Shown here piece by piece: positions 49,145-61,045 of a stretch of DNA of 64,000 nucleotides. Every line of letters begins with the position of its first letter. Positions within the stretch are counted from its first letter, which is position 1. Below the pieces are notes generated by a model, which saw nothing but the letters and a program-made list of their open reading frames with translations, made no database searches and had not been told where the DNA came from. The stretch is taken from assembly GCF_901933205.1 (NCBI RefSeq), contig NC_044596.1, positions 2,978,001 through 3,042,000 on the forward strand. Direction: 5' to 3'. The stretch is from Camarhynchus parvulus. Lineage: Eukaryota; Chordata; Aves; Passeriformes; Thraupidae. The position numbers and the translations under genes were made by a program.

Positions 49145-52100
49145 ATGGCTTTACTGGCATTCCTCTTCCTGCTCACCTTGGTCCCAGCTGGGTGTGTAAG
49201 GAGCAGACACCCCCCCAAGGCATCCAGTGAGTGTCACCTGCGTGGGGCACAGGTTTTGGGGTGGCCAAGGACCAGGGGGGGCACTGGGAAGGGAGGAGGA
49301 GGGTTTGGGTGATGCCTCCAACAGGTTTAAAAAGAGAAAAATATAAAGTTAAAAAGAGAAAAGTGGATGTATATCATGCAGGGCCTTCAGGTACATTAAG
49401 GGCAGATAAAGCCTCCTGTGAGGCTACACCCAAAATGGACAATGCTTCTCAAAAACAGTTTTTTGAGTTTCTTGAAACAGAGGCCAGATAAAAAGTTAAA
49501 AGGATAAAAATGGATGTGTTTAATGAAGGGCCTTCAGATACATTGAGGGCAGATGAAGCCTCCTATGAGGCTACACCTGAAATGGACAATGTATCTCAAA
49601 AACAGTTTATTTAGTTTCTCAAAACAGAGGCCAAAAAAAAGGTTAAAATTATAAAAGTGGATGTATTTAATGAAGGGCCTTCAGGTACATTGAGGGCACA
49701 CGAAGCCTCCTGGGAGGCTACACCCAAAATAGACAACGTTTCTTGAAAACAGTTTTTAGAGTTTCTCAAAACAGAGGCCAAACAAAAAGTTAAAAAGATA
49801 AAAGTGGATGTATTTAATGAAGGGCCCTCAGGTACATTAAGGGCGGATGAAGCCTCCCACGAGGCTACACCCCAAATGGATGATGGTCATGAGTTTCTCA
49901 GACTGAAATAATTTTGGTCCATTTGCACATTCTGCAATTCCAGCTTCAGGTAATGAAGGCAGATACTCCCAGTTTGCTCCCCCAAAATTCACTTTTGTTA
50001 ATACTTTTGGGGCCTGAGGCAGAGGGTGTCCTTGAGCTGCAGGCCTGGAAGGATTGTCTAGTGTGACCAAAATGTGAAGACACCTTCTGACACTAAATGC
50101 AGCTCAGGGTTCTACACCAGTGCAGCACAGGACCTGAAAAATACAAAAGCTAAAATCTGAAGGCATCATGGGGAGCACCTTTACCTCACAGGTGCCCATC
50201 ACTGCCATGGGAGCTCATGGGCCCTTGGTGGCACACACAGCCCTGGGGGCACACAGGGCACTGATCTGGTGGCACACACAGCCCTGGGGCACACAGGGCA
50301 CAGCCCTGGTAGCACACACAGCCCTGGGGGCACACAGGGCACTGACAAGGTGGCACACACAGTGGCACACACAGCCCTGGGGCACACACAGCCCTGATTT
50401 GGGGGCACACACAGCCCCGGGGCACACAGGGCACTGCCCTGGTGGCACACACAGCCCCGGGGCACACACAGTGGCACACACAGCCCTGGGGCACACAGGG
50501 CACAGCCCTGGTAGCACACACAGCCCTGGTGGCACACAGGGCACTGATCTGGTGGCACACACAGCCCTGGGGGCACACAGGGCACTGATCTGGTGGCATA
50601 CACAGCCCTGGGGGCACACAGGGCACTGATCTGGTGGCATACACAGCCCTGGGGGCACACAGGGCACTGACAAGGTGGCACACACAGTGGTACACACAGC
50701 CCTGGGGCACACACAGCCCCGGGGCACACACAGTGGCACACACAGCCCTGGGGCACACAGGGCACTGATCTGGTGGCACACACAGTGGCACACACAGCCC
50801 CGGGGCACACACAGTGGCACACACAGCCCTGGGGCACACAGGGCACTGATCTGGTGGCACACACAGTGGCACACACAGCCCCGGGGCACACAGGGTGGCA
50901 CACACAGCCCTGGTGGCACACAGGGCACTGATCTGGTGGCACACACAGTGGCACACACAGCCCTGGGGGCACACAGGGCACTGACATGGTGGCACACACA
51001 GCCCCGGGGCACACAGGGCGCTGACCCCAGCCTGTTCTCCCGCAGTCTCCAGCCCCGTGTTCGGCCCCAGGGAGGTGCACGGCGTGCGGGGTGGCTCGGT
51101 CACCGTGAAATGCTTCTACCCCCCCACGCCGATGAACAAGCACGACAGGAAATACTGGTGCAGGCAGAAGGGCTCCGGCTGCCTCACCGTGGTGTCCTCC
51201 GACTTCGTGGCTGCTGCCTACCGGGGCAGGGTCACCCTCACTGACCAGCCCCAGGAAGAACATTTCCTGATCAACATCACAGCGCTGGAGCTGGGCGATG
51301 CCGGCACCTACCAGTGTGGCGTGGGCATCAATGGCAGAGGGCTCTCCTTCAGAGTCACCCTCAGCGTTGCTGAAGGTAATTACACCCCTGGGACTCCCTC
51401 AAATACCATTTTCTTGGGATTTTACCAATATTAGGACTCCCTCAATGGTATTTTACCAATATTAAGACTCCCTAAAATACCATTTTCTTGGTATTTTGCC
51501 AATATTAGGACTCCCTCAAATGCCATTTTCTTTGAGTTTTTCCCCCTCTCCCTCTTAAACATAAGTACAACCTTGGGACTCCCTCAAGTACCATTTTCTT
51601 GGTCTTTTACCAATACTAGGACTCCCTCAAATACCATTTTCTTGGTATTTTACCAATTGGTAATTTACCAATTGGTAATTTTACCAATATTAGGACTCCC
51701 TAAAGTACCATTTTCTTGGTATTTTACCAATATTAGGACTCCCTCAAATATAATTTTCTTTGAATTTTTTTTTTTGTATTTTACCAATATTAAGACTCCC
51801 GAAAATACCATTTTCTTGGTAATATACCATTTTCTTGGTATTTTACCAATTGGTAATTTTGCCAATATTAGGACTCCCTCAAATACCATTTTCTTGGTAT
51901 TTTACAAATATTGGCGCTCCATAAAATACCATTTTCTTTGAGTTTTCCCCGTCTCCCTCTTAAAGAAGGCTCCATCTCTGGCCTGCCCGCTGTGTGAGAG
52001 CTGCAGGTGCTTTCAGGGAGGGTTCATTTCACGCCCTGAGTGTCTCTGTGCACAGCCCCACCCGTTCCTGAGGATGCTGAGCTCTTCTACGTGAAGCTGC

Positions 52101-55100
52101 GCAGCACCTGGACCGTGACCTGTGGATTTGGGAAGGAGACGGCCGAGCTGAGGAAATACCTGTGCAAGAAGGAGAAGGATGGCTGCAGAAACATCATTAA
52201 CAGCTATCAGGACACAGATGTCCCAGGGGGACTTCAGCTGACTTTTGAGAGCCCTCCAGGCTCGTTCCGTGTCACCATGACTCAGATGGACTGGGAAGAT
52301 GCAGGCGTGTACTACTGTGGGGCCGGTGAATATGAGAAGGACGACACAAAGAAGGAGCTGGATGTGTTTATCTATGAGGGTGAGCTGTTCTCCAGATGTT
52401 TTCCCCTTCCTCTCTTCCTGCTTTTTGGAAGCATCAGCTGCACTGTCACTTTATTTAGCAAGAACTTGAATTTCTCTTTGCTATTACCCTATTCTCTGAT
52501 CCATATAGTTATTTCTATTCATTTAACCACCTGTAATGTACTAAACCATCACTAAATGAAGCTTGTATCCAGACTTCACCTTCCCAGAAGTGGATAGCTC
52601 TGTACCCCAGCCCAAAATTCCAGGAGACAAATTCCACCCCCCTCGTCTGAGGCAAGCAAGCTGTCTCCTCAGGCCCCCAGCTCCTTAAATCTCAAACTGA
52701 CAGATGCAGATGGTCCCTCTAGCAAAGGGAACAAAGCTTTGGAATATCTGTCCACAAAGCCAACAATACCCAGTGAATTTGGGAGAAAGCAAGGCCTGAC
52801 TGACCCTTTAGGATGAATTCCCACCAGTGCCATGACAATCTCCTGGTTTTTGCACCCCTGAGCTTTGCCTGGCCTTCCCTTAACCACAGCACCTTTTTTG
52901 ATCTGATAATGTTGATTTCCTTGGGAGGATGCCCAATGGACACAAGTGAGACTCTTGTAACTGATTTCATTCTTACCAACAGACAAAAATTTCCCTCACT
53001 TCAAGACCAACATAACTGCAAAAATTGGAGGTTCAGCAAGCTTCGAGTGCCTCTATGACCCTCTACTAAATTCCTCCACGAGGTTCTGGTGCAAGCAGAA
53101 AGGCAGGCGATGTGGTGACATAATCATAGACAACACTGGGCGTGTGGAGGACAAATATGAAGGAAGAGTGGCCATGTTCGAGAACCCCGAAAATAAAACT
53201 CTCACCATCATCCTGAACCAGCTGCAGGAGAAGGACAAAGGCACTTACTGGTGCATGTCAAATCAACTGAGGGAGCAGCAGTCATCAACAGAACTAACAG
53301 TTGTACCAGGTAAGGGCCGTGCATTGGCAGTTCTCTGCCTGCTCAGGAGGTACAGAACCACCCCAAGGGGGCAATCTGGCTTTTTGGGAAGGGGCTGTGA
53401 ACTCCAAGCCTGAACTCACCCCAGCAGCTTTAAAACTGAGACAGAAAGGTTCAGTTTTGTGGGAATGCGTTCGCAGAAAATTCTCATGAAATATTTCTTA
53501 AGCCTTACAAGAAGATGTTATAAGTGAACTAGCCAATTTGATTAATAAGGAGAATTTATTCCATCATTAAAATACAATTGTAAAAAGGCCACGAGCAAAG
53601 ATCAGATCGGCGCTGAACCAGGTTGGGTGAGACAGGGAGGGCATTCTGGCTCCTCTCCTCTGGACATCACAAAGACACAGCTCTCACAAAGTCTTTTTAT
53701 ACATTTCTAAGCTCCAAGTGTTGCTGGGAAGGGTTTCTTGCTTTCTTATTGTTGATTTTATCCTTTTAGCATATTCACGTAGTTTTTCCTTTCTTGCTGA
53801 GAGTTTCCCAAACTGTAAGAGGAAAATCTCCTGCAATATAAATTCTAGGAGACACGTATTTATCTTATGGATGGGTTTTGGTCAGAGGAATAATCCTCTG
53901 GAATCAACATTTCTGGAGATGAATATTCAGGCTAGGATCTTGGTGCATATCGCTGTAATCTCATCAGAGGGAATTTCCCAGAACCCTCCTTTGGTATGCC
54001 AGGATTTTCATCAGCTGAGATTACTGTAGCCTCAGCACGAATTTATACACATCATCTATTACAAAGAGAACCATAAACAGCACCTTTAATGTTAATTTAG
54101 CAACACAAGGAACACTTTCCTTCCAAGCTGGAAAGTGCTGCCAACACAAGGAAGGCAAAAAGGGTAAGTAAGGAGGCAGGAGAGAGGCCACTGGCCTGGG
54201 AGATGTGGCCACTGCACTCTGTCCCAAGGGGGCAAGGCTGTCTCAAGGGGCAAGGGTCCCAAGGCTGTGTCCTCCCAGGGGCTTTATTTATCCCCAGCAG
54301 CAGCACCACCAGCTGAGTGCCTCTCCCAGCCCTGAAACCTCTCCCCCAGCCCTGATGTCCTGTTTGCCTTCGCAGGAGAACCTGCACTGACGGGAAAGAA
54401 GGCGGTGGAGGCACAGGCGGGCTCGCGGGTGAATTTAACCTGCTGTTACCCCTGCAAGTATTACACCTACGAGAAGTACTGGTGCAGGTGGAACAACACG
54501 GGCTGTGCCATGCTGCCAGCGCTGCAGCAGGGGCTGTCACAGCCGGGGGACGCCTGTGACCCAAACGCCAGGACGGTGGTGCTGAGCCTGGACCCGGTGG
54601 CCGAGGAAGATGAAGGCTGGTACTGGTGCGGGGTGAAGCGCAACGGGGTCTTCGGGGAAACCATGGCCGTGGAGCTGCGGGTGAGCGCAGGTGAGCTCCG
54701 GGCAGGGCTGGCTGTCCCTGCTGGTCCCTGTGCCGAGCAGGGCTCTCCATCGCCGCTAGGCTGCAGCAGCTCAAAGCGCAACCCGCAGCCTCCCACCCAG
54801 CAGCGCTCTGCTTTGCACAGGTTGCCTTCGGGGGTTTTGTCTCTCAGTTTTGGCTTCCCAGTCGTAAAACATTTATTTCAATCTAAAACTGACCTCTTTT
54901 TACAGCAATTTTACTCTTAACACCATGCTGATTAATTGTTCTTTTTACAATGTAATATTTTATTTTATAAATTTCTATTGTTATTTTTAATAAATAATAT
55001 TATATTATTATCTATAATTAGATGTAATAATTACATTACTATATTAATTATATTATACAAATTTATTATTATCGAATTAATTATAAAAATTATAATTATA

Positions 55101-58100
55101 ATTTTATAATTAATTCTATATGTTATTATAATAACATAATAATTATATAATTAGTTAGAATTATATATAATACATAATACATAAATTATATATTAATTAT
55201 AATTACATAATATTATATAATTATATAATAATTATATAATTAATTATATTATAAGTTATTGTTAAATAATAATAATTGATATTATTTTACTATATTCTAT
55301 ATTATTTTAATAATTTATAGTAATATTCTATTTATTTTATAATATATTTATTTGGTTTTATATTTAAATATATGTGTTATTGTGTTATTACTTAATATTG
55401 TTGTTATTATTTAATAATAATATTATATATTATGATAATTTATAATAATATTTTATTTATTTTATAATATATTACTTACTTTTATATTTAATTATAATAA
55501 GTATTATTATGTTCTTTTTAATAATTATTGCTATTATTATTTTCTAATGATATAATATTATAATATGTCATAATAGTATTTTATTTATTTTATAATATAT
55601 TTATATAGTTTAGTTTAGGCAACATCTGGCACCTTTCAGGTGAAGAACTGATCAAGTTCAGAGTTCTTGCTCCAGGGAACTTCTTTGCTTAATAAACATG
55701 AACCCAGGGAGGAGCAGGAGAGGCTGACAAAAACAGCAAGGGGCTTAGTCTCAGCTTTGGAGGAGTATTTTGGAATTGAAGTGGTTTTGGGGGGAGGAAT
55801 ATTGTTAGAAACAGAGAAAAAATAGAGCCCTGGGTATCTGATATTTACCCATCCTGAGTGGGTGATGGCCAAAGTGAAATCAGGGTAACACAGCCCCATT
55901 TCATTGCTTTTGGTGGGCAAAGAGCCAGGAATAAAAGCAAAGCAAGGAGGTAAAATTTGACCTGGAAATATTAGAGGCAGAACTTAGAAATGCAAGACTT
56001 TTTCAAAAGTTCACTGGCAGAGAGATTCTACTTGAGATTTTCACAGTAAATTATTTGGTGTGAGAGCATTTCAGGCCTCCAACCCCCCTTTTGAAGAGCC
56101 TCTCATGGAAACTCCCAACAGCAGCTCCATGTCCAAACACATCCCAGCAGTTTTTGTGTCCAGCTCTCGTGCTGCTGCTCTCTAACCCCTCTCCTTCCTT
56201 GGGACATACAGAGAGAGATGCCAAGCTCAGCCCAGAGTTCCTGGATGTTGATTCCAGCCATGATCCTGGAGCTGTTCCCCCAGGAGGAGCCCACAGCGAT
56301 GCTGAGGTGCGAAAAGGAGCCGCCCCAGAAAGGTTGGTTCTCTCCATCCCCTGCCATTTATCTTTTTTGTGGGGTTTAAGTAAAACCCCTTGTGTTTGTA
56401 CACCCTGTGTGCGTTGTTTAGCAACACACAAAAAAAATCCTGTCCCCAAAGAACTTTGCTCTAAATGTCAGAGAAGTTAAAAAGTGACAGCAAAGGGCAA
56501 GATGACTCACAATTAATCTCCAATTCAAGAAAATAGTATCAGAAGGAAATTATTAGAAATTCCAGGTACAAAGTACTTCTGTTAATATTAGAGAATTTTC
56601 CTTCACTTATTTATAACCCAGCTGCTGATGTAGCTGTTTCAGCCTGACCTCAAGCCTATATTTTTATTTGGGTTTTGTTTTATTCTGTGTGCTAGAATCC
56701 AGTTCATTGATTGAATTGCACCATGCTCACTCAGAATTACCATCCTACCCAAATTTAGCCTGCTGGATTTTCACACGCATCATTCTCAGTGAGATCTCTT
56801 TCCCTCTGTTCCAGCTCTGATGAAAGCCATGGCTCCAACACTCTGGCCTTAGTGCTGGGCCCTCTTGCTGGCCTGATCCTCATTGTTGTGACAGCTTTTG
56901 CCATTGTCAAATACAGGCAGCTGAAGAGATCTGGTGAGTCCCTGCCTCTCGAGGCTCTCGAGAAAGAGCAGCAGCATTGAGTTAAAGGTGCTGGGCTTTG
57001 CTGCTCTCCTGCTACCATACCAGGATGGGCAGGGAGGTCCCTGCTCCTCCTGTGACCCATCCAGAGAGCTCCAACCCCTTGCTCCGCACACTGACCCATC
57101 CAGAGAGCTCCAAGGCCCTGCTCTGACCCATCCAGAGAGCTCCAACCCCCTGCTCTGACCCATCCAGAGAGCTCCAAGCCCCTGCTCCTCACACTGACCC
57201 ATCCAGAGAGCTCCAAGCCCCAGAGTGTCCAGGCTGAGACAGAGCCCAGCCCTCCCTGTGCTTTGCCCATTGTGCCACAGCACGGAGGGTTTGGCTCTTA
57301 ACGTGCTCACCACCCACTCTGAGCGAGACCTGAGGGATTTTCCTCCTCCCTCCCACCAGACCTGGTGTCCGTGGGGAGCTACAGGACCAACATCAGCATG
57401 TCAGACTTTGAGAGCATGAGGGACTTCAGTGCCAGCAACAGCGTGAAGGAGACCCATGAGACCCCCATGGGAGGGGATGGTGAGTGACTGACCCCAACCC
57501 AGCCCCGGGGCCAGGGGCAGCCCTTCCTTGCTGAAATACCCCACAAAAGCCACAGAAACACCTGCCAGCCTCTGCCCCCTCCCCAACACCTTCCTTTCTC
57601 TGCCTGCAGAGTTCATCACCACCACGGACACTCCGGACAGTGCTGCCAACACAACGAAGGCAAAAAGGGTAAGGGGAGGCAGGAGAGAGGCCACTGACCT
57701 GGGAGATGTGGCCACAGCCCTGCACTCTGTCCCAGGGGGGCTGTCACCTCCCAGGGGCTTTATTTATACCCAGGTGCTCTCCATTTTACCCAGATCCAGC
57801 CCCTGTGGGTGGAGGGGGGGAGATCTCACCCCTGTCCTCACTCCCTGTTTTAGCAGAGACATTAGCAGCAGCCACTTTGCTTCAAGAAATAAACCAAGGC
57901 AGCCCCAGGCAGCGTCAGGAAGGTTGGGTTTGTTACCAGAAATATGAATCACTGGGATAAGCAGATGGCTGGAAACCATCACATCCCACTTCTCAGTGGC
58001 ACAGGGAGGCGGGGGGGGCTCTGCCGTTGTAAGGGCTGAGATTTGCTGTGATCTCTGCCTTTCCCCAATTTTCTGTGCCTCCCCTCCCCTTCCCTCCCCT

Positions 58101-58603
58101 TAGGTAAGACTGTGGCGCAGTGGCCCCATTTGGGAGTGGCTGCAGGTGCCACGTTCAAGCCTGTGCTTTTCAAAGTCCCTACCAACAGGAGAGGTGTGGG
58201 TGTTGGAAGTGCCAGGAGCTGAACTGGAGCAATCAAGGGAACTGTCAGGACATCAGTAAAGCCCAGCAGCTTTAGGACAGGGGGGCTGGATGCCAACACC
58301 CAGAGACAGGCTTGCCAAGGAATTCCAAACCGAAAAGCTTTTGGGGTCGATGCTCACATCGGCACCAGTGTGAGCCACTGGATTGTCCCACTGTTGCAGT
58401 GTCCCCGTGTTATCCTGGGATATCCACAAAGTGCTGCCCATCCCCATGCCCTGACTATGTCCTCCTGTCCTTCCCAGAGCTCCAAGGAGGAAGCTGACCT
58501 CGCCTACTCCTCCTTCCTGGTCACCTCCAGCAGCATCGCCCAGGCCAGCTCTGGGGGGGACAGTGCTGTCCCGGACGTGTCCCCACCCCAGGACCGGGTC
58601 TGA
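49145..58603 (+). CDS. PIGR: Polymeric immunoglobulin receptor (PIGR), complete, four Ig domains
   Basis: This receptor transcytoses polymeric IgA/IgM across epithelium; its cleaved ectodomain is secretory component. Coding exons: 49145-49226 (signal), 51046-51375, 52056-52379, 52983-53309 and 54376-54690 (V-like domains), 56212-56332 (linker), 56815-56933 (TM), 57360-57479, 57610-57668 and 58478-58603 (cytoplasmic). All phases fit, giving 640 residues. D1 has HDRKYWCRQ and AGTYQCGVGINGRGL. D2 has KYLCKK, like mammalian D3. D3 has RFWCKQ. D4 has EKYWCRWNNTGC and EGWYWCGVK, like mammalian D5 with its extra cysteines. The tail has SYRTNISMSDFE, SSKEEADLAY and related basolateral-sorting/endocytosis motifs. 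Mammalian D2 has no counterpart, the known avian condition. The start follows a leader exon spliced at 49131. Confidence 0.96.
49330..50170 (+). repeat. LTR-like sequence with four tandem about 145-bp units in PIGR intron 2
   Basis: The block 'AAAAGTGGATGTATTTAATG', 'GGGCCTTCAGGTACATT', 'GAAGCCTCC', 'GAGGCTACACCCAAAAT', 'TTCTCAAAACAGAGGCCA' is repeated at about 49355, 49503, 49653 and 49795. The flanking sequence to 50170 matches pieces of the repeat at 1-900. It appears to be an interspersed element with internal tandem amplification. Confidence 0.75.
50215..51020 (+). repeat. 800-bp (GGCACACACAGCCCTGGGGC)n minisatellite ending just before the PIGR D1 exon
   Basis: Units GGCACACACAGCCCTGGGGC, ACACAGGGCACTGATCTGGT and ACACACAGTGGCACACAC are mixed in higher-order blocks. 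The array stops about 25 bp before the D1 acceptor (AG at 51044-51045). Cys/Pro-rich frames on the minus strand and His/Gly-rich frames on the plus strand are artefacts. Confidence 0.93.
51395..51950 (+). repeat. Minisatellite in the PIGR D1-D2 intron (TTACCAATATTAGGACTCCC)
   Basis: About ten units of roughly 45 bp: TTTTACCAATATTAGGACTC, CCTCAAATACCATTTTCTTG, GTATTTTACC. Some contain the palindrome-like ACCAATTGGTAA. The array fills almost the whole intron. Confidence 0.9.
53500..54030 (+). mobile_element. LTR-like element in the PIGR D3-D4 intron
   Basis: It begins around 'GTTATAAGTGAACTAGCCAA', with 'GAATTTATTCCATCATTAAA', 'GCGCTGAACCAGGTTGGG' and 'CACAAAGTCTTTTTATACAT', which resemble avian ERV LTRs. 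No second copy exists in the window and no target duplication was found, so this is a tentative call. Confidence 0.45.
54130..54300 (+). pseudogene. Stray copy of a PIGR cytoplasmic exon end plus intron
   Basis: AGTGCTGCCAACACAAGGAA followed by GGCAAAAAGG and a GTAAGT donor, then 'GGAGGCAGGAGAGAGGCCAC' and 'GGGAGATGTGGCCAC', matches 57639-57775, the 3' part of the 57610-57668 exon and its downstream intron. The first 25-30 codon bases differ by single changes. The upstream acceptor half is missing, so it is not a usable exon. It lies 76 bp before the D4 exon. Confidence 0.88.
54950..55610. repeat. AT-rich tract in the D4-linker intron of PIGR
   Basis: About 660 bp of A/T with TAATAATA and ATATTA motifs. 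No other signal is seen. Confidence 0.85.
55611..55870 (+). repeat. Interspersed repeat, family F copy 1
   Basis: 'TAGTTTAGGCAACATCTGGC', 'GGTGAAGAACTGATCAAGTT', 'AATAAACATGAACCCAGG', 'TCTCAGCTTTGGAGGAGTAT' and 'GAGCCCTGGGTATCTGATAT' are shared with two copies at 60609 and 60813. Each copy ends near 'CATCCTGAG'. The class is unknown; it is possibly an LTR. Confidence 0.8.
57045..57225 (+). repeat. Minisatellite in a PIGR intron (TGACCCATCCAGAGAGCTCC)
   Basis: Six units of CTGACCCATCCAGAGAGCTC plus CAAGCCCCTGCTC occur between the TM exon and the first tail exon. Confidence 0.9.
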
Positions 58604-58877
58604 GGGGAGGTGGCAGCGCCTGGGACTGGCTCTGCCTTGAGGATCACAATGTCAGCAAACAGCACTGTTCATTTCTCTCACAATTTGCTATAGCTTGACC
58701 TGTTTTTTGCTTAAATTCAGCTTCGAGTGGTGATTTAGGAGGAGTGGTTCGATGGCAAGGGGGGCTGGAAGTGCAGGTCTGAGTGAGGAGGTTGGGCTGG
58801 GAAACAGCAGGAACTCATCCTACCAGCAGCCCCAGTTCCTACACTGGGCTCTCACACGCCAGAAGGAGCATTGTGGG

Positions 58878-58903
58878 AAAAAAAAAAAAAAAAAAAAAAA
58901 AAA
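58878..58903 (+). repeat. 26-bp poly(A) tract in the PIGR 3' UTR
   Basis: An uninterrupted A run lies 275 bp after the PIGR stop and 130 bp before the polyadenylation signal. Confidence 0.9.
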
Positions 58904-59035
58904 TCCTATTTTCCTTTAAAGGCAGCTGGGAAACCCTTTAGAATAGCATCTGATGCTTTTGATTCCTCTGAGCTTTCCTGACCTGAGGGCAGCACCTGCA
59001 GGGCAGACACGTCTGGAGTGTTTGTGTGCACGAGC

Positions 59036-59041
59036 AATAAA
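59036..59041 (+). terminator. PIGR polyadenylation signal
   Basis: AATAAA lies 433 bp after the PIGR stop codon (58601-58603), preceded by 'GTGTGCACGAGC'. It is the first canonical hexamer downstream of the stop. Confidence 0.7.
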
Positions 59042-59464
59042 GAATCCAGTGGCTTTCAGCAGACTGGGGAACTCAGCGTCTGTGGGATATCACAGGAGAG
59101 CCCACCCAGAGAGGCACAGAAAGGGTGGGAAAAGCTGAATATTCCACGGATAAAGCAGTGCAGGAAGAGGTGACAATGGCAGGCTGGGTTATCTGGCCCA
59201 CACTGAATTTCACTGAGTATAAACACAAATTATTTCTGAATTGTGGATTCCAGAATTTCACTGAGGATGAAACACAAATGATTCCCGAATTGTGGATTTT
59301 CAGTGCTGGGATGAGCAGGGCAGCATCTCCCTCCTGCTCACCAGCTCTCACATCCACACTGCGCCTTCCTGCCTGCCCTCAAAGGGAGGTCAGGGCTCAC
59401 CTGCTGCATCCCCAGGGCTGCATCCCCTCAGCAGTGCCGTGGGAAGGGGTTTGGGTCTTGGGAA

Positions 59465-60245
59465 AGGCGTGAGGGGCCGGGACAGGTCCGTGAGGGGGAC
59501 AGGGACAGGTCCGTGAGGGGCCGGGACAGGTCCGTGAAGGGGACAGGGACAGGTCCATGAGGGGCCGGGACAGGTCCATGAAAGGGCTGGGACAGGGCCG
59601 TGAGGGGCCAGGACAGGTCTGTGAGGGGCGGGGACAGGTTCGTGAGGGGGACAGGGACAGGTCTGTGAGGGGCCGGGACAGGTCTGTGAGGGGGGCAGGG
59701 ACAGGTTCGTGAGGGGCCGGGACAGGTCTGTGAGGGGGGCAGGGACAGGTCTGTGAGGAGCCGGGACAGGCCCATGAGGGGCCAGGACAGGTTCGTGAAA
59801 GGGCCAGGACAGATTCATGAAAGGGACCGGGACAGGTCTGTGAGGGGCCGGGACAGGTCCAAGACAGGATTGGGACAGGTCCGTGAGGGACAGGGACAGG
59901 TCCGTAAAAGGGCTGAGACAGGTCCATGAGGGGGCCAGGACAGATTCATGAAATGGAACCAGGACAGGTCCGTGCTGGGACCGGGACAGGTCTGTGAGGG
60001 GACTGGGAAATGTCAGTGAGGGGGCCAGGACAGGTCCGAGAAAGGATCGGGACAGGTCTGTGAAGGGCCAGGACAGATCCGTGCTGGGACAGGGACATGT
60101 CTGTGAAGGGGACTGGGAAAGATCCATGAAAGGGACCGGGACAAGTCCATGAGGGACCGGGACAGATCCATGAAAGGGACCGTGACAGGTCTGTGGAAGG
60201 GGCAGGGACAGGTCCGTGCTGGGACCGGGACAGGTCCGCACCGCC
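59465..60245 (+). repeat. 780-bp minisatellite (GACAGGTCCGTGAGGGGCCGG)n downstream of PIGR
   Basis: About 38 variant units of 18-24 bp with the core GGGACAGGTCCGTGAGGGG. All frames remain open over much of it, giving false Pro/Ser-rich frames on the minus strand. Confidence 0.93.
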
Positions 60246-60608
60246 CGGAGCCAGGAAGGGAGGGAATGCCTGACTCAGGTGCAGCAGGAAAGGTGTGAGC
60301 CTGGAAAGCATCCCCGGCGGGCAGCATGGCAGGAGAACGCTCGGGTTTGGAAATTTCTGAGAGCAGAAAACCCCTTTCGCTCTCCCTTTGTAAATCCTCT
60401 TCCTCCTGCCCCACGGCATCTTTGCCCAGCTCCGCTCCTCCCTCGCTTCCCTGGGAGCCCTCGGGATGAGCTGAGCTCCGGCAGAGGAGCAGGGCCTGGC
60501 AGAAGGGCTGGGCTGAGCATCCTGCAGCCCTCAGCTGCCTGCTGTGCCCCCTGCCCCTTCCCACTGCTGGCACTTAATTAAATATTCTTATTACAATGTG
60601 CAGCATCA

Positions 60609-61045
60609 TTTAGTTTAGGCAACATCTGGCGCCTTTCAGGTGAAGAACTGATCAAGTTCAGAGATCTTGCTCCAGAGAACTTCTTTGCTTAATAAACATG
60701 AACCCAGGAAGGAGCAGGAGAGGCTGACAAAAACAGCAAGGGGCTTAGTCTCAGCTTTGGAGAAGTATTTTGGAATTGAAGTGGTTTTGAGGGGAGGAAT
60801 ATTGTTAGAATTTTTCAGGTGAAGAACTGATCAAGTTCAGAGATCTTGCTCCAGGGAACTTCTTTGCTTAATAAACATGAACCCAGGAAGGAGCAGGAGA
60901 GGCTGACACCAACAGCAAGGGGCCTAGTCTCAGCTTTGGAGGAGTATTTTGGAATTGAAATGGTTTTCGGAGGAGGAATATTGTTAGAAGCAAAGAATAG
61001 AGCCCTGGGTGTCTGATATTTATCCATCCTGAGGGGGTGATGGCC
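60609..61045 (+). repeat. Interspersed repeat, family F copies 2 and 3 in tandem
   Basis: Two copies of the repeat seen at 55611 lie head to tail (60609-60812 and 60813-61045), about 90 percent identical by eye. The first lacks the final about 60 bp. Confidence 0.85.

Noticed and set aside
50186..51263. Cys/Pro-rich frames of 265-354 residues on the minus strand
   Set aside because: They result from the GGCACACACAG minisatellite and run antisense into the PIGR D1 exon.
59390..60573. Pro-rich frames up to 283 residues on the minus strand
   Set aside because: They are translations of the GACAGGTCCGTGAGGGG minisatellite. Periodic sequence with no start or splice context.
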